A stretch of 64,000 nt of DNA from Cunninghamia lanceolata (lineage: Eukaryota; Streptophyta; Pinopsida; Cupressales; Cupressaceae), in the NCBI GenBank assembly GCA_027924645.1, contig BSBN01000860.1, positions 8,928,001-8,992,000 on the forward strand, written 5' to 3'. Under the pieces are notes generated by a model, which saw only the letters and a program-made list of their open reading frames with translations, was not told the origin of the DNA and did not search any database. Position numbers and translations under genes: made by a program. Numbering within the stretch: position 1 is the first letter of the stretch; every line of letters starts with the position of its first letter. Shown piece after piece: positions 27,247 through 42,200 of this stretch.

Positions 27247-30200
27247 TTTTTGTATGTTTTTTTTATGGACAAACCCAAAATGAACCCAAGCCTCAATTTA
27301 TTTTTGCTGTATCTACATACCCAAACCCAAACTTGTAACTCAGGTTTTTCAGATTCATTAGATGAATTGATTTTTCTATTTCTCTGAGTCGTTTTCTCCA
27401 CATTCACGCAGCTATATATACATCATGTTATGCAGTTTGTAAAGCTACACAATTTGACACGAAGTCTTCACAATCACAGCCACTCCTGCGTACAGGGATT
27501 TGTACACATTCGTTGAGAAACACAGCTGTCCTCACAGCAGCATCCTTGGCATCCGAGTACACAGATTCTACCGCATCCATTGGTTGTAGACTTCTTGAGC
27601 CTTAAATAGAATCTGATCTGTTTTCATGTTCACTCAAGAGTCAAGACAGTACACAAATTTTTACACTTAATGATAATTTTATATACTTGTGTAGATATTT
27701 TACATTAATTTTAATGAACATACTAATCTTAATATGTGTGGTGTTCTGCACTTCGTTTTTGTACATGCTGCTTCAGTTCTGTCCTCTAGTTTAGTAGAGC
27801 TGACTTTCTAAACCCATAGATTCAGATCTTTGGGTGGTTCAACTTCAGGCCGTGAGAGATACCCACACTGAGGACTTTGTTATTCAGAGCAGATTGCCTT
27901 GTTGGACCCCAGGAGAGATCTGGGTTGTTGGTAATCTGACACCAGTCTGCTTCTTCAATCTATCGTTAGCTCTATTAGTTAGCTTCTTCCATTCAAGTAT
28001 TCCTTTTATGCCTTAACTGGCCTTCTTCCCTCAAAGGAGGTCAATAGAGTTGTCAGAGAGGATATTTATTGAAATTTCATTCAGCTCACTTGGCTTTTTC
28101 CTCCATAACCACTCAACTCCAAGTTGTCTTTATATGTGTAGATTTTTTTGAAGATTGTAGATGATATTATCATTTAGTCTACACCTGACATTATTGGTCA
28201 CATGATTTGATTCTCTTGGCCAGCTGAGGGTGTGCTCGCACCAGTTATATGTTGAGACTGAACGTCATAGCTTGCAGGGTGACAAGATCTGCTGTCGTTG
28301 CCCTCCTCCAAGAGGTTGAGACTAAGGGACACTTTTTATTTGTGTCTTGTATCCAAAGAGATCTTGGGGTTCTACACCACTATATTTTCAAAGGCTTTAG
28401 TAGTTTCTTATTGATCTTCTTTTAGTACTTTGATTAGAGTTGCTTGGCCCTTGTTCTTGAGGCTATTGCTCTCAAATTTATATCATAGGGGATCCCTAGA
28501 GCTATCAAGATGATTACTTACTTCCTTTAGCCCATTACAGACATTGCATTGTCAACTTGTTAAAAATTATATGCCAAGATCAATTATTAAACATGGGATT
28601 TTGGATTGACATCCTTCAAGCTAAAAGACATGGAAGAGGAGCTTTGAGAGGTAGATGGAGGAGACGAACAGTCACCTTCCATTGTCGACCTTGGGGAAGC
28701 TTTCTCTTCTAGAATCGACTTTGATTAGTGCTCTTCACCGCATCTGAATGGATTATCATCTTTTCCATTTTCGTTTTGGTGTGGTTTGTATGTGTCAAAT
28801 TGGTTTTGAGGGTGCTCATTGGTTTGGTACTAGGGTAGGGTTGTTGAAGAAATTTATATGTTATTGTTTATGTTTTGATTTGGAATTTTTTGAATTGATT
28901 ATTGTCTTGAGTCTCCTGCCAATGCCCAATGGGCAATAACTGGTGTACTTCCTGGGAGTTATTGAGGAAGCGTGTGGAATTATGGAAGAGGAGGGGGTGG
29001 ATGTGATGAAGACAAAACAAGTGTTGAAATTGACATTGAGCAAAGGAAAAAAATCTTACAGGAAAGTGTTAAACGGAGAGGAGAAGGTGGAGATCCCTGC
29101 GGAAGCCAGGTTCGAAGTTCAGACTGAAGACAATGGAGTCTTTGGAGGTCAACAAGTTGGAGGAGAAGAAGGTAAGGTGCTTCCCCCGAGGATTCTTCTC
29201 ATGGAACCTAATTTGGATATGAGTTCCACAGTTGAAAAGAAGAAGGTAGACTAAAAAACATTGCTATTTTTTTGTAGCAATGGATAGAGAAACACTTCCT
29301 TCAAGATTTTTTTTGATGAATGGATTCTTAATGTATGGGGGAAATTAGGATTGTATGTATCTTTATGTAGAATGGTACAAAAGGGTTTGTTTGTAGTTTT
29401 TTTCAAAAACTACAATATGCAAAAAATAGCCCTAAATAAAGAATATTGGAATGTGGGAAAATCTACTTTTAAAGTTGTTGCTTGATCTCCTGAAGTCTTG
29501 AATGAGGAAGTCCTATTGTGCATTGTGCCTAGGAGGGTGATAATCAAGAACTTTCCACCTCAATTTTGGGCTTTCATCCCTCAATTATTGCAGCCAATGG
29601 GTTATGTACTTTAGTTAAAGGAAACTAGGTCCACATTGCCTCATATGGACGCAAGGGTCTTAGTTTCTCTCTCTCCTGGGGTTGATATCCTTGAACAAAT
29701 TGGGATAAACATGGGGAACTATGTGGTTTCTTGCAAAATTGAAATCTTGGGTGGGTTAAATGCTTTTTTTCTTTGTAAGAAGGAAGGGCACCAAAAGAGA
29801 GTCTGCCCAAAAATAAGGAAGAAAAATAATAATTTCAAACCTGAGTTTAGAGAAAAAACAAAAGAGCAAGATTTACAAGATAACAATAATAGAGGGGCTC
29901 AAGAAGTGTATAAGTCGATTTCTGATATGACTCAACCACTTCACCCTATATGTACACACTTTGTTCATAATAAGGGCATGGGGTTTAGAAGTCTTCATGG
30001 TGCCCATTTGTATCAACTTATCTTGCTCCTTTGTTAAGTTAGCAATGAAGTCATCTAAAGTAGGCATTTTCCGTGTGGCTTCAAAGGCCCTTTTGGTGGT
30101 ATAAAAGGTAGATACAAGCACAGAGTAGTCAGGACCTAGTTTAGAAAGTATAGAAAGGATGAGTTGATCCTCTTTTTTCTCTATCCTACATTCTTTCAAC

Positions 30201-33200
30201 TGCAATCTTAATGATTTGAACCTAGTCAAATAATCTTTTAAGGTGTCAAAGTCTCTAGGGCTTAAACCTACGAGCTCATTTTCTCATTTTCTAACTCATG
30301 ACTTTTTAGTTCATCAACCTTCCCAAAAAGTTTTTCTAAGGCTTGCCAAACTTCATTGGATGTTTTCAAGGCTTCTACATGAAATAGTAGTTCAGGAGAT
30401 AGATTGAAACACAAGAACTCAAAGGCTTGATCACATTTGTTAAACCATTTTTGTTTTATCATTAGCAACAGTAGGCTCTTTTTCAGTACCCATAGTCACT
30501 TTATACAACCCATTATTTTTTAGCATAAGTTGTATATCAAGTTTCCACTCATGATAATTAAAGGGTGTGAGAAGCCTAATAGGTCGATTTGGCTCCGTGC
30601 TTAAGTAGATTGTTGTAGAAATTTAGCAATGCGGAAGTGTTCTAGATAGAGCATAATGGAAGTGCACTTGACACGACACAATACACCCCCTCATAATTCA
30701 ATATTTTTATCCCCTTTAGATTTGTGGCACTTATAGTTTCAGTGCACAAGTGTGATCTATTTGGAACGAAAAATGACACTTTAACAATAGTGCGAAATCG
30801 TTTCCAATGGATGGGGTTAAAAAAAATCACTTTCAAAAAAATCAGCACTCAATTTTGAGTTGCCGGTCAAAAGTTACATTGATTTTTCGATTTGCCTTTT
30901 TTTTGCCTAAATTCGCACTATAGAAATTAAAAAATAATTTGCCTAGGAAGATAAATTTTTTTTACATGGCTTTCAAATTAAATTTTTAGGTAGGCAAACA
31001 AGTGAATGGAGTTAAGCCCCCTCTGGTTCGGTGGGACCACCCCATATGACCAAGGGGCTAAAATATTTGATGGGTCTCCTCCCCCTTTTTATGATGTAAT
31101 GCGAGGGGAGTTGTTGAGGTCAAGAAATCCGTACTTTTTGAAATGAATAGTCACACTCCGCTTGATTAAACTTCATGGCTGTTGCACCTCCGTGCCTTGT
31201 TGCGGGGTTTTCTTCACGTCTTGCACATGCGACAAATTTGTACGGCCACCTTGTGAGCAGGTGCGCCTCTTCTGGATGGGTTGTAGGCCTTGTGAATAGC
31301 CTGTGTGCCTTCTATAGGCCGCACCTCTCTAGGAGGGGTCACGGGCCTTGTGAATGCCCTGTGTGCCTTCTACAAGCTGCACCTCTCTTGGAGGGGTCAC
31401 GTGCCTTGTGGATGGCCTGCGCGCCTTTTCCAGGCGGCATCCCTTCGTGGCAAGGCCGAGAGCCTTCTACCACGGGCTGTGTGCCTTTATGTGTTGCATG
31501 CCCTCTTCGGTCCTCTCTGATGGTGGATCCCTTCTCTACAAACACACAGGTTGTGAATCGGCCTTCCCAGCACAGATCGAATTCGCTTCCACAGAGACAC
31601 AAATGCTCACAAACAAAGTCACAAGTAATTTCGTATGTAATGCAAAACCGTATTAAATAAACTTGCTATTGCCAGACCATTAAACGAACCAGTTCGACTC
31701 TGATACCATGTTGGGAATGAGATATTGGCACTGGAAGGGAAACGAATGTCAAGCAATCGCATGCCCTGCAAGTTATGAAAATAATATAGAATATGCATGC
31801 CAAAGAATAGACACGAAAATGGAATAACCTGAACTGAATAATATCATGAACAAAGTGTGTACATATAGGGTGAAATGGTTGAGTCGAATCACTTTTACAC
31901 TCCAATAGTGGTGGCGAGTTTGCTCCGCCACATAGCAAGTAGTTGCGCCACATACCTTGGACGAGTTTGACCAACTCTCCAAGTCACCATATAGCTACCT
32001 AAGATGGCTTAATGCCATGCAAAATCCCCTCTCATATTTTTTGCTCAAAACCACAAGATTTCTGATTTCTAACACATTGACATTTTGTCTAACACTTTGC
32101 ATTTTGCTTCTCATAGGGTATTTTCAGAATGTTTTATCATAGATCAACTCAACATGCATATTAGAGCATAAATCGTTCAATATTGCATCATAATGTTCAC
32201 ATCGAAAGGCATAGACATTTTGACGAACAGTTGGCTTCCTTGATACAATTTGAAACAATATGAAAATACACTGCTGATATAAATTCAGGAATACAGAGAC
32301 AATGAATACCAAGATTCTAACCTCCAATATGAAGACACTATTCTTGCTTGAGATGATGTAGAAGAGCAGCACCTTAAAGAAAGGCAGATTTAATTTCCTA
32401 TAAGTTCACTACAGCAGCAATAACAACTTAAACAGCAGCAAGTACACCCTTCTTCCCCCAAAATAAGCAGCACCTCATATTAAAGAGTGCTAAAAACACT
32501 TCTTAACCCTACGTATCAATTCTCATCAAGTAACAAAGCTTCCAATAATGAAGCGATGGGATACAGAGGGTCCCACGATCCCTCCAACTCCACCTTATTA
32601 CTCCTCAAGGCTGTGTCCCCACTTAAGGAAAGATACAGCAGTTTATGGAAGGCTTTAAGCCTTATAAAATGTAAAGAATCTTCCTTTGCTATGAATCGCA
32701 CCGCTATTAGGGACTTGTACGACCAACATTAAGAGTGCACAATGGTATGGTTAGGGTTTTTAAACCCTCACATTAATAAATAATTCTGATTTATCGTCAC
32801 TACACACACTGCATTGGTAATCATTCCCACACACAACACTTAAAATCCCCCACACTTCAAATTTATATTTGCTTGCAAATCACATAAATTTGTCAATAAA
32901 TCTTCAAGAAAGAAAATACCCAAAAATCTTGCATAAAATGATATATCCTTCCGCACAACTCTTCGAACCTATAACAATCTGCACAAACTGTGATTCTGGA
33001 TGAACCACATGGTATTGGCTAGGGAGGATCTTTCACCTCTGAAACTAGTGATTCTCTAGAGGGTTTTCGTCCTCAGGGGATTTTGGAGGAACACAAGTTC
33101 ACTCACAACAGGCAATAGCAAAGCAAAATCAATTTCATTAACAACCCCAACAATGAACCCTCAACCCCCATTTATAACTTTTCTGGAGGGAAATATACAA

Positions 33201-36200
33201 TTTTAAATTATAATAATTCATTTTATTTGCCTCACAAAGACCTTTTTGAAATAGCAATATTATTTTATGTGCAAAGGTCCCCTTTTCCAAGCGTCCATCA
33301 TTTAAAACATTTAATTACCTTTCCAATGAACTATTACATTAAGTTGCTTTTAAAATTATTTCATAAAATTAAGCAACTGTAGTGAAATAATTAAATAATC
33401 AGTCATTAACTCACCCGAGTTGTGAAAACCACTGAAACAATACATAATCAAAATTTGACTATACTGGAATGATACTGATGATGAAGAATGATAATTGGAG
33501 CCAACCGGGTGATTTACTAAAAATAGACACTCTCTCCAAGAAGTTTGGAGAGCACCCCAAATGTCATAAAACACCTCTGAAAGTGTCACAATGATCCTTA
33601 CTGCCAATTGGACTCATTGACATAAACCAAAGTCACTGCTTACCAACTCTAAGCACTCCAAGAAGTTTGGAGTTCTCCTCAACTCACCAAGAAGCTTACA
33701 GGAAAACTCGGAAACTGGGCAAAAGCTCACAAATCAATATTGCTAAAAATGGGGACATTACAGTCCTCTCTCCCTAGAATTGCTTGCCCTCAAGCAATTG
33801 TCAGTCTTAACCAACAGTCCAATTTTGAATAATCAATGTGGCTCTAGGATCCCAAATCAATCTAGGAGGTTTGTAAATTTTTCTGTTTGTCGTGCTATGC
33901 TGCAATGCACCTTCAAAGTAGACCTCCTTAACTCTTCTAGTTAGTAGTATAACAATTCTCTACATGATTTTAGCATACTCTCCATCAAACTGTTTTATCC
34001 TTCCATGTTTCTGCTGCTCTTCTCTGATAAAATCTGGAAAGTTGGTGCTAAAATTCTTTGCTAATTCTTCTGAAACTTATGATTTTTCACCCAAATCAGA
34101 ATTATACTAGCTGAAGTATTGATCCTCTTTAACTGGAAGCATATGCCATCCTTTTCCAACGCCTGAGTGGCATACAAAATGAATCTTTTTGCAGCTGTTC
34201 AAAACTGAAATCAGCAACTCACAATTTGATTTTCTGAGAATTAACGCCTTGTAAATGAAACAACTGCTGCAAAACTGAAACCTTTTAGCCAAAACAAGAA
34301 ATGTGTGCATTCTATTGGCTGAAATTACCTCCTCCATAGTCACAAATTGAGAGATGCTCCAAATTTTAGACTAGAATTTCTCTCCAATCCATTTGCAAGA
34401 ATGCAAATGAATGCATATGATGGTTGATTGAAAAGAATTTAGCAACATCAACTTGGAAATCTCGGATTGAAGTCCTCCATGAAACATTTCTTTCACAATC
34501 ATAGACTTCCAAAGGAGTAGTTCCACCATGCTTATGCTGCGCTACTCTGATTTTCATGAGATCCTCTCCATCATGAGGAAATCTTTTTTCTAGTTCCATG
34601 AAAATGCACTCTTTTGGCTCTTCCCAAGTGCTATAATGACTGTTTCGTGCACATAAAACCATGCAACCAGCTGCAAACATGAATGCAAGGTCTGAAATTT
34701 TTATGATCAGTGTTATAGAACAGCCATTAAACATCAATGTGAAAGCTGAAATCCACTGAACCAAATCTGAAAATTCTTCCCCAACTCGTTGCATACTTCT
34801 GAAATTCAACCAATTCAACAATCTTAAGATATGAAATACTCTTTCATTGGCTAATAATGAACGGAGAACAGCAGGATTAAAGTTGGAAATCATCACAGTC
34901 TCATTTGATAACTGCCTCAAGAGAGATGTCTATTATGACAAACCACACATTATCAAAATGAAGTATCTTCCCTAAGGGCAATCTCTTGGTTCCCATAATC
35001 AGCTCTTCAGTAAGATGTATCCAATGCAAGCTCAACATACTCAATTGATCCATGATATCAAAATCTTTACATACCTTGTGTCCTTGTATGTAGCTTGGAT
35101 CCTCAAACACAAACTCATGCTTAGCTTTAAAATCTGGAATATCCACAAGATAATGACTCTTATCAATATCATCCACTTGGAACTTATCCATCACCTTATG
35201 ATTATCATGTAAAGATAATGGACTGCTGTTTGTAATCATAGAATCAACATTTTCTTCATACCTTTTAATGGTGTCTTCTTGCTCATCTTCTTCAATTTCA
35301 GGATGCTCAACAATTTCCAACACCATCATACTAATGTCATTAGTAGTGATTTCAGATTTTGAATCATTTTCATACCTTTCATCAGGATCGTCTTGCATTG
35401 TCCTTTTTTCTTCATGACTCCATGAATAACTTGGCTCCAAATTAGAGTTCTTTTGGAGTTCATCAATACCTTCAATCATTTGCTTGATCTCCAAAAATCT
35501 TGCATCTACTACTTGTTCCTTGGTCATGGCTGCAAAAGCTGACTGACTTTCAGCTTTGTAGAGAGAATAGTGAGCTAAGCTAAGATCAAGGCAGAGCTCG
35601 TCAACCTCTTTCTCTTTCTCTTGGTAGGCGTCATAGGTTTCCTTTGCAAACTTGATGGCATGATCCTTATCTGATAGTAAATACAAATAATTTGTCTTCA
35701 GTAATTCCAAAACTTCTTTGATAGTTTGCAAATTAGAAAAAGTATCTCCATTCTTAACTCCCTTCTGTCTCTCTTCTACCCGAACCTTCCAATAAAGTTC
35801 ATCAAGGAGGTTCTGTGTGCAGTTAAGTCTTGTTAAAGTTTGCACAACTCTTTCTTCTGTGACCAGCAATTGACTCTTCAATACTTGTATGTCTTTTGGC
35901 CTTTGTTCAAGATGAGCACCACACAACAAATTTTTTGTAACTGTAAGATCTTTTGTTTTTTGCACATACCTCCCCTTAAGGGTTAGTGTAGGAAGCGTTT
36001 CCGCACCATTGCTTCCTTTCAATCAGCACCAATCATACTTTACTAGACAAAAACAATTGGTTCTTCCGTTATCCACAAAGAAAGGGCCACAAGGCAATTG
36101 ACCAAAAGAGAGGATCTCTTTGAGCTTTTATATCTATTAAGGTGCAGTGAAGATAAAGAATAACAATCTCCATTTTCTTAAACTTAAACAGGTATATAGC

Positions 36201-39200
36201 ATCACAAGAATTTTCAATGATATGAATTGGTAATGGACTGCAACAAGTCTCTAAACATGGGGATTGGATAAGGTTCTTTCATGGTGGCCTTTTGAGAGTT
36301 TTGTAATCAATATAGAGAAGCCATTACTATAAATATTAAACTGTGATTTTACAGATGTCTGCAGTACCGCAGCAGTTTTTGGCTTATTTCATTGAAGATG
36401 GTCATAGAGAGATAAACTGTGTTTTATGTGTTATCACTTATCGGTTATGGTGATAAGCTTTCTGTATTGACAACTAATATTTTTTCAGTGATTCTAATGC
36501 TGTCTTTGTTTGAAATCTGGAAGTCGATTAGGTCTACAGGAATGCTGCCAGTATGTAATTCTCTTTCTCAGTAATATAATATAGTGTTTTTGTCATGTTC
36601 AAAAAATATAATTATTAATCAATCATTAATATAAAGTCCATAGCAGCAAAAATCTTTTGGGGAAAAAATCGGCAAATCAAAAGTATAAGATTTTTTTCAA
36701 AAAAAGTGAAAAAATCAGGAAAAAATCGTGAAAAAATCGGATTTTCAAAAAACATAGAAAAATACAAAAAAAAGGAAAACCTATTATTTTTTTTTTATTT
36801 TTTGGGGTTGGGTTCGTTATATATATATTTATATATAATACATCATAATATAAATATTAATATTCATATAATATATTATTAATATTTATTATTCTATTAA
36901 ATATAATAATATTAATAATATAAATATTATATTTTAATAGTATAATATATAACTATTAATAATATAATATATAAATAGAATAATATTTATAATATATTAT
37001 TATATATATATCATATTTTGTTTGATAAAGTTAGCTGGAAACAAGGGTCCAAAACCTTGTGCAAAACAACCTAGAGGCAGAGCAAAAGCCTCACACAGGC
37101 TAGAAATAGGGCATTAACAACAAATCAATAGCATAACATAGAGTAATCTAAAACCCTAACAGAACTGACTTTAAGCAAAAGCAAACAACACAAAACACAA
37201 AACAACCAGCTAAGGATTCCCATTGATCCCATGCTTAGTGAGGAATTGAACATTTCCTCATAATCCCCAAGGTTGTCAACCCCAATGCCCTTGATCTTGT
37301 CATCGAACTCCTCCACAACAAAAAAGATAGTAGTAGCACGGTGCAGCACTTTGGCAGCAAACCCTGTCATCACTTTCCACTTCTTCTGCAGCTCCCCAAC
37401 CTTGGACTTGAGATCAACAACCTCCTCAGTCGTTTTTTCACACAGGGTACGCTTCCCTTTGTCCTCCTGATCATGGGTATCCTCCTCGTCCTCTGAGTAG
37501 TTAGTGTTCATCTCAGGGAAGTGACTAGTGCCCTCTTCCTCTTGCACAGACTCCATGGGATTGCCCCCTTCATCCTCTCCCAAGGTGTCTTCCACAAACT
37601 TTGACTCACCCGACAACTCGATTCCTTGAGGGTTGGCCGAAGGAATACTCGCAATGTGGCTGGACCTTCTGACTCTCTGCGCTGTTTTACCGGCATTGCC
37701 CAACTCGTCGCCACCTCCACCTTGCTTAGTAACAACATCCAAATCCATAAATTTCAACATAGCCACTTCATATTGGATAGCCTCCTCTCCCTTTAATTTT
37801 TTATGTGGATGGGACCTTCCTTCCTCTTCCATATCCATCGCTCTCTTAACTGAGGAGACCTTCCCCTTCTTGACATTAGTAGCCTGAGACTTGGGGCTTT
37901 TGCCGGTATTCTTCGGGGTGGTTTTGCCTTTGGGGGTTTTAGAACTAAACTTAGGATTAAGAGTTTCGGTCAACGGGGAGTCCTGGACTTCCTCAATTCT
38001 AGGCCAATTCTCGGGGCCACAAGAAGGGGAGACCACTTCTTTGAGAAAACCAACAGATTTCTTCCCTTTGCCCTTAGCACTAGGGCTAGCAGTAGCAGGG
38101 TCGGAGGGGAATCGTGGAGAACACTGACTTTAATGGTCTTGGGGGGACACAAGGCTCAATGGAAATGGTAGAGACGGAAAATAAGGCCCTGGTGGAGTGG
38201 GATGATCGGGGTGTTAGGATTCTTAGCATGGGTTTCCCTCGCCACCCTAATGGAGTTCTCTAGAGAAGATAAAAGGAAAAAAGGAAAGCTAATCTCGGCA
38301 CTGTGACGAAAATAGTTAAGCAAGGCAAAGTGATAATGAAAGTAAACCTTATAACACCCTTCAAGCGTAAAATACGTCATAATCATCAAACACACCTAGT
38401 CCCAAGGAGTCGGAAGCTTGTCTCGCTCAAACCCCCCTGCATTTTAGTCGTAGATTCTGCGTCTTTGAAGAAGGCCGCCATACTTTCCGGGTCGGGCATC
38501 CTACTTCGATGACGATGCTTTCTCCCTTTGGTAGACATCCTAGTTGCCTAGCCTATAACTTCTTTAGTCACTTCGAAGCCAATACCACCCAGCCAAACCT
38601 GCCTATTATCCCAGGGATCCGCAAATTGACGGGAGAGATTCTCGTCATGGCCTATCAAAACTTCAAGAAATGAAGCCACTCTCCTTCCTGAAGAATATGC
38701 CAGATAGTAGGGTCGATCTTGAATTCATTGGGGGAAGAGGGCTCCGTTCTTACGATATCTCCCATGGCAGCACCCTGGTTCATACACAGTAATAGATACG
38801 TCCTGGAAATGCCTTTGTCTTTTCTGTAGGAAATGAGCCAATCTAAGTGGTAAATGGCTCGATGGTTTCCAAATCCTTCCGTGCACCCTGTATCACTCCA
38901 ATGAGTGTCGCGCTAGATTTGATGGGTGCTGTAATGATGAATTAGACGCGGGGAGCTCTTACCACCTTGCTCTGCTGCCAGGGGAAGGACGTACGCCCAC
39001 CACCTCGTGTCGAAATTAATGCAGAGGCAATCAAATATGAAATCATGATGGTTACTATAGAGCCGGCCTATCCTCCAATCATTCCCGTCAAGTGGGTCAC
39101 CTTCCCCACTAGCAGTCCAGTCATCAAGAGCCTACTGAGTCATGGCCTGCCAATCCACGTTAGCCTTCTCACTTTTTAGGATTTGAATCCCAACGACTCC

Positions 39201-42200
39201 CTTATTAATTTGAATTTTATCTCTAAGGGCATTATATCCTTCTCGGGTCCTATCGATAGCCCACCCTTTCAAGTCAACCACTTTTCTCTTGGCATCGATG
39301 CAGAGGAACATGATCAGGGTAACCCAATAAATGTTCCCCCAACTGACAATCCTCCTCCATGGGGCTCGAGGTCCACCATATTATCAAGGCCTGCTACCAT
39401 CTTTGGCAATGAGGGCTTGAACTTTGCTAGGCAGATTAGTAGCCTTTCTCCATTGTCTCCAAGAGGAGTTGTTAATACCAACATTGGCCATGGCATCCGC
39501 AACAACATTGCCTTCCCTGTATATATGGGAAACCTTAAATTCCTCAAAGCCACTTAGCAGCATTTTTATGTCCTTGACCTCATCCATCAATCACCAACTA
39601 GAGTTAGCAGTGCCAAGGATAGCATTAACAAGGAGTTTAGAATCTCCTTCCACATGGAGTTTTTTGATACCCAAAGAATAAGCAAGCTTTTTGATATCAT
39701 ATTAATAATATAATATATTAATGTATATTATAATTTAATATATAAATATAATAATATATTATAAATATTATAGTATATAAATATAATAATATATTATACG
39801 AATTTCTTAGCGAGCATTCCTTCCTGTTCAGGGTCGAGATTGAAACCCTTCCTCCTTCACGATCCAACACGCAGTGTTCGAGTCTATCGTCCATCATTTC
39901 CTGCCACAACAGAAACAAAACCACCTTTTCGATGGCCCCAAATGTTGCAATAGCTCTGTGACCCATGTGAAAATGGCACATCATTTGAGCCAATTGAGAT
40001 AGAAATGATGTCGACGCCGTCAGCAATGGCTTGTTCCATGGCAGCAACCATGTCTGTGTCATAGCAACCGTCTGCCCAACAGGCTTTGTAGATGGCCAGC
40101 TTGGCTTGAGGAGCCATCCCTCTGACCGACCCGTTGGCAAAGCCTAAGTAACTGGTCCTGAGAACTACAGCCCCAGCAACAGTGGAAGCTGTATGGGTAC
40201 CATGCCCATCGTCATCTCTTGGTGATTTGTATTCCAAGGTTTCGTTAATGGACACAAAACGAAGCAGGAAGAAGGCTGAATGGACACAAAACGAACGCTA
40301 TGTCTGCTCGACAAAGGAAGAAGATTTAAACTAGAATAAAAATCGAGGTTCCATAAAAAACGCGATTTTTTCAAAAAATTGCGTTTTTTAAAAGATTTAT
40401 GCTTCTATGGTATAAACAGTTCCAATTCCAAACATTCAACAATTTTCAATTTCAGGCATTTTGAACATTTCTGTTCTCCATAATTACATGGACTGCACAC
40501 TTCCATTATCCACTCAAGATAAGACCATCATCTTTATTAAGGTTATTCTCATGTTGATCACTTTGTGCATTTTTCTTCTATAGTAATTTTTATAGAATAT
40601 ATGCACATTGACAATGAAAAAGAAGTTTTGTTAATTCATATGTCAACTCTCATGTGAATTCTCAATTCAGCTCTAATGTTGCATAATATGGTTCTATAAT
40701 GTATATGATGAATGCCTTACATATGAATAATTGAAACTTATTATATTTTAAAAAGTTTCCCTATTTTTCTAATTGCTGTCCCCTGCTGTTTCCTTAAATA
40801 AGTCCTTCCGTCCCCTGCCATCCTAGAAAAGAGTCCTGCCCTCCCCACCTTGGAAACTCTGTGAAACGTAGTTTAAAAGTAATAAAAATGAATAACAATT
40901 TAAAAACAACATTCAAAATGTTCTAAAAAGAAAACAAGAAAGCTTGGAAGAAATCTGAAAAAATCTAAAAAAACCTGAAAAAATCTAAAAAAACCTGAAA
41001 AAAATTCAAAATAATCTTACTTTTGATTGATAAATCTCTGTGGTGCAAGCTAGTTGTTTCCTGTAGCACTTGGCAAACACACTTTAAGCCTTTTCAATCC
41101 TTCACCATAGAAAGAACCAGCAAGCTTGAACAATGAAAAATGGGAAGTTGAAATGATAGTAGATGTTTTTGTGTCTTGTGTTTATCAAATGAGGGTTTTT
41201 GAGCGACTTTAAGTCAATTTAAGGTTTTAAAATGCATTTTTTGATTATTTTTGCATATTAAAATGTCTTTATAAATTTTTTTTTGGTTGCCATTGCTGTG
41301 TTTGCCTGGGTTTGCCTAGGGCATGCCCTAAGCGACCTGAGTACCTCTTGGGTATGTTTGCGATGTACCTCGTTTGGGACCCGAACCTGGACCCTTTCAG
41401 GCTAGGTATCAGACTATCAGTGCTATATATCTGGTGAACCTGGTTAGTTACCAAAAAAATAATAATCCTTGCCACCTTACCAAGGACAAAAGCTTCTTAA
41501 TTGTAGGGAAATTCCATACACAGAAGGACAAAAAAGGTTGAGTAGGAATATTGAATATTCCATAAAAATAAATAAATCTATCATATGGTACCGGGTCCTA
41601 ATAACTAGGACTCTAATGACTAAAGAAAGATAAACTCTAACTCAATTACTAACTAGATACAGTTGATCTGCGCCTAGAAGGAGATAGATTGGAGTGACAC
41701 CATTCCTCTTTGCATATAACTATTAGAGTGCTATATTCCTCTTAGTTATTCCATGCAGCATGGATTTTTTGTTTTGGCATTTAGGATCTTCCCCTTGTCT
41801 ACATGCTGTGTCATAGATAAGTATGCACATTGCTAGGCTTTCTTTGCACCCAAAAGTTTATTTGCCTTGGATGTTAGTAGAAGTCATATGAGGCATATTC
41901 AGCTTATTTTGGGGATTGTCCACCTCATAACCCTTAACCTTGTAGATTACCCTATTTTCATTGTCATATCCTGCTTGGGCCTTCTCATGGTGATAGATGA
42001 TGATGCTGTTGGTTTTTCTAATTGGAGCCTTATTGTAGACACATGATAATGTTGGTTTCTTTTAATGGTCTTTACCAATGTGTCATGTCCCCTTTTTCCA
42101 ATGACCTTTAAAACTATTATTAAATAAAAGTGTTTTTGGGCCTTCTCATGGTGATAGATGATGATGCTGTTGGTTTTTCTAATTTGAGCCTTATTGTACA

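Noticed and set aside
31175..31660. 161-codon ORF and overlapping ORFs on both strands
   Set aside because: They come from the GC-rich 58-bp repeats in a Copia leader; no domain.
38036..39697. A single LINE with ORF1 and RNase H
   Set aside because: On the minus strand RNase H precedes the gag-like ORF, the reverse of LINE order, and no reverse transcriptase is seen.
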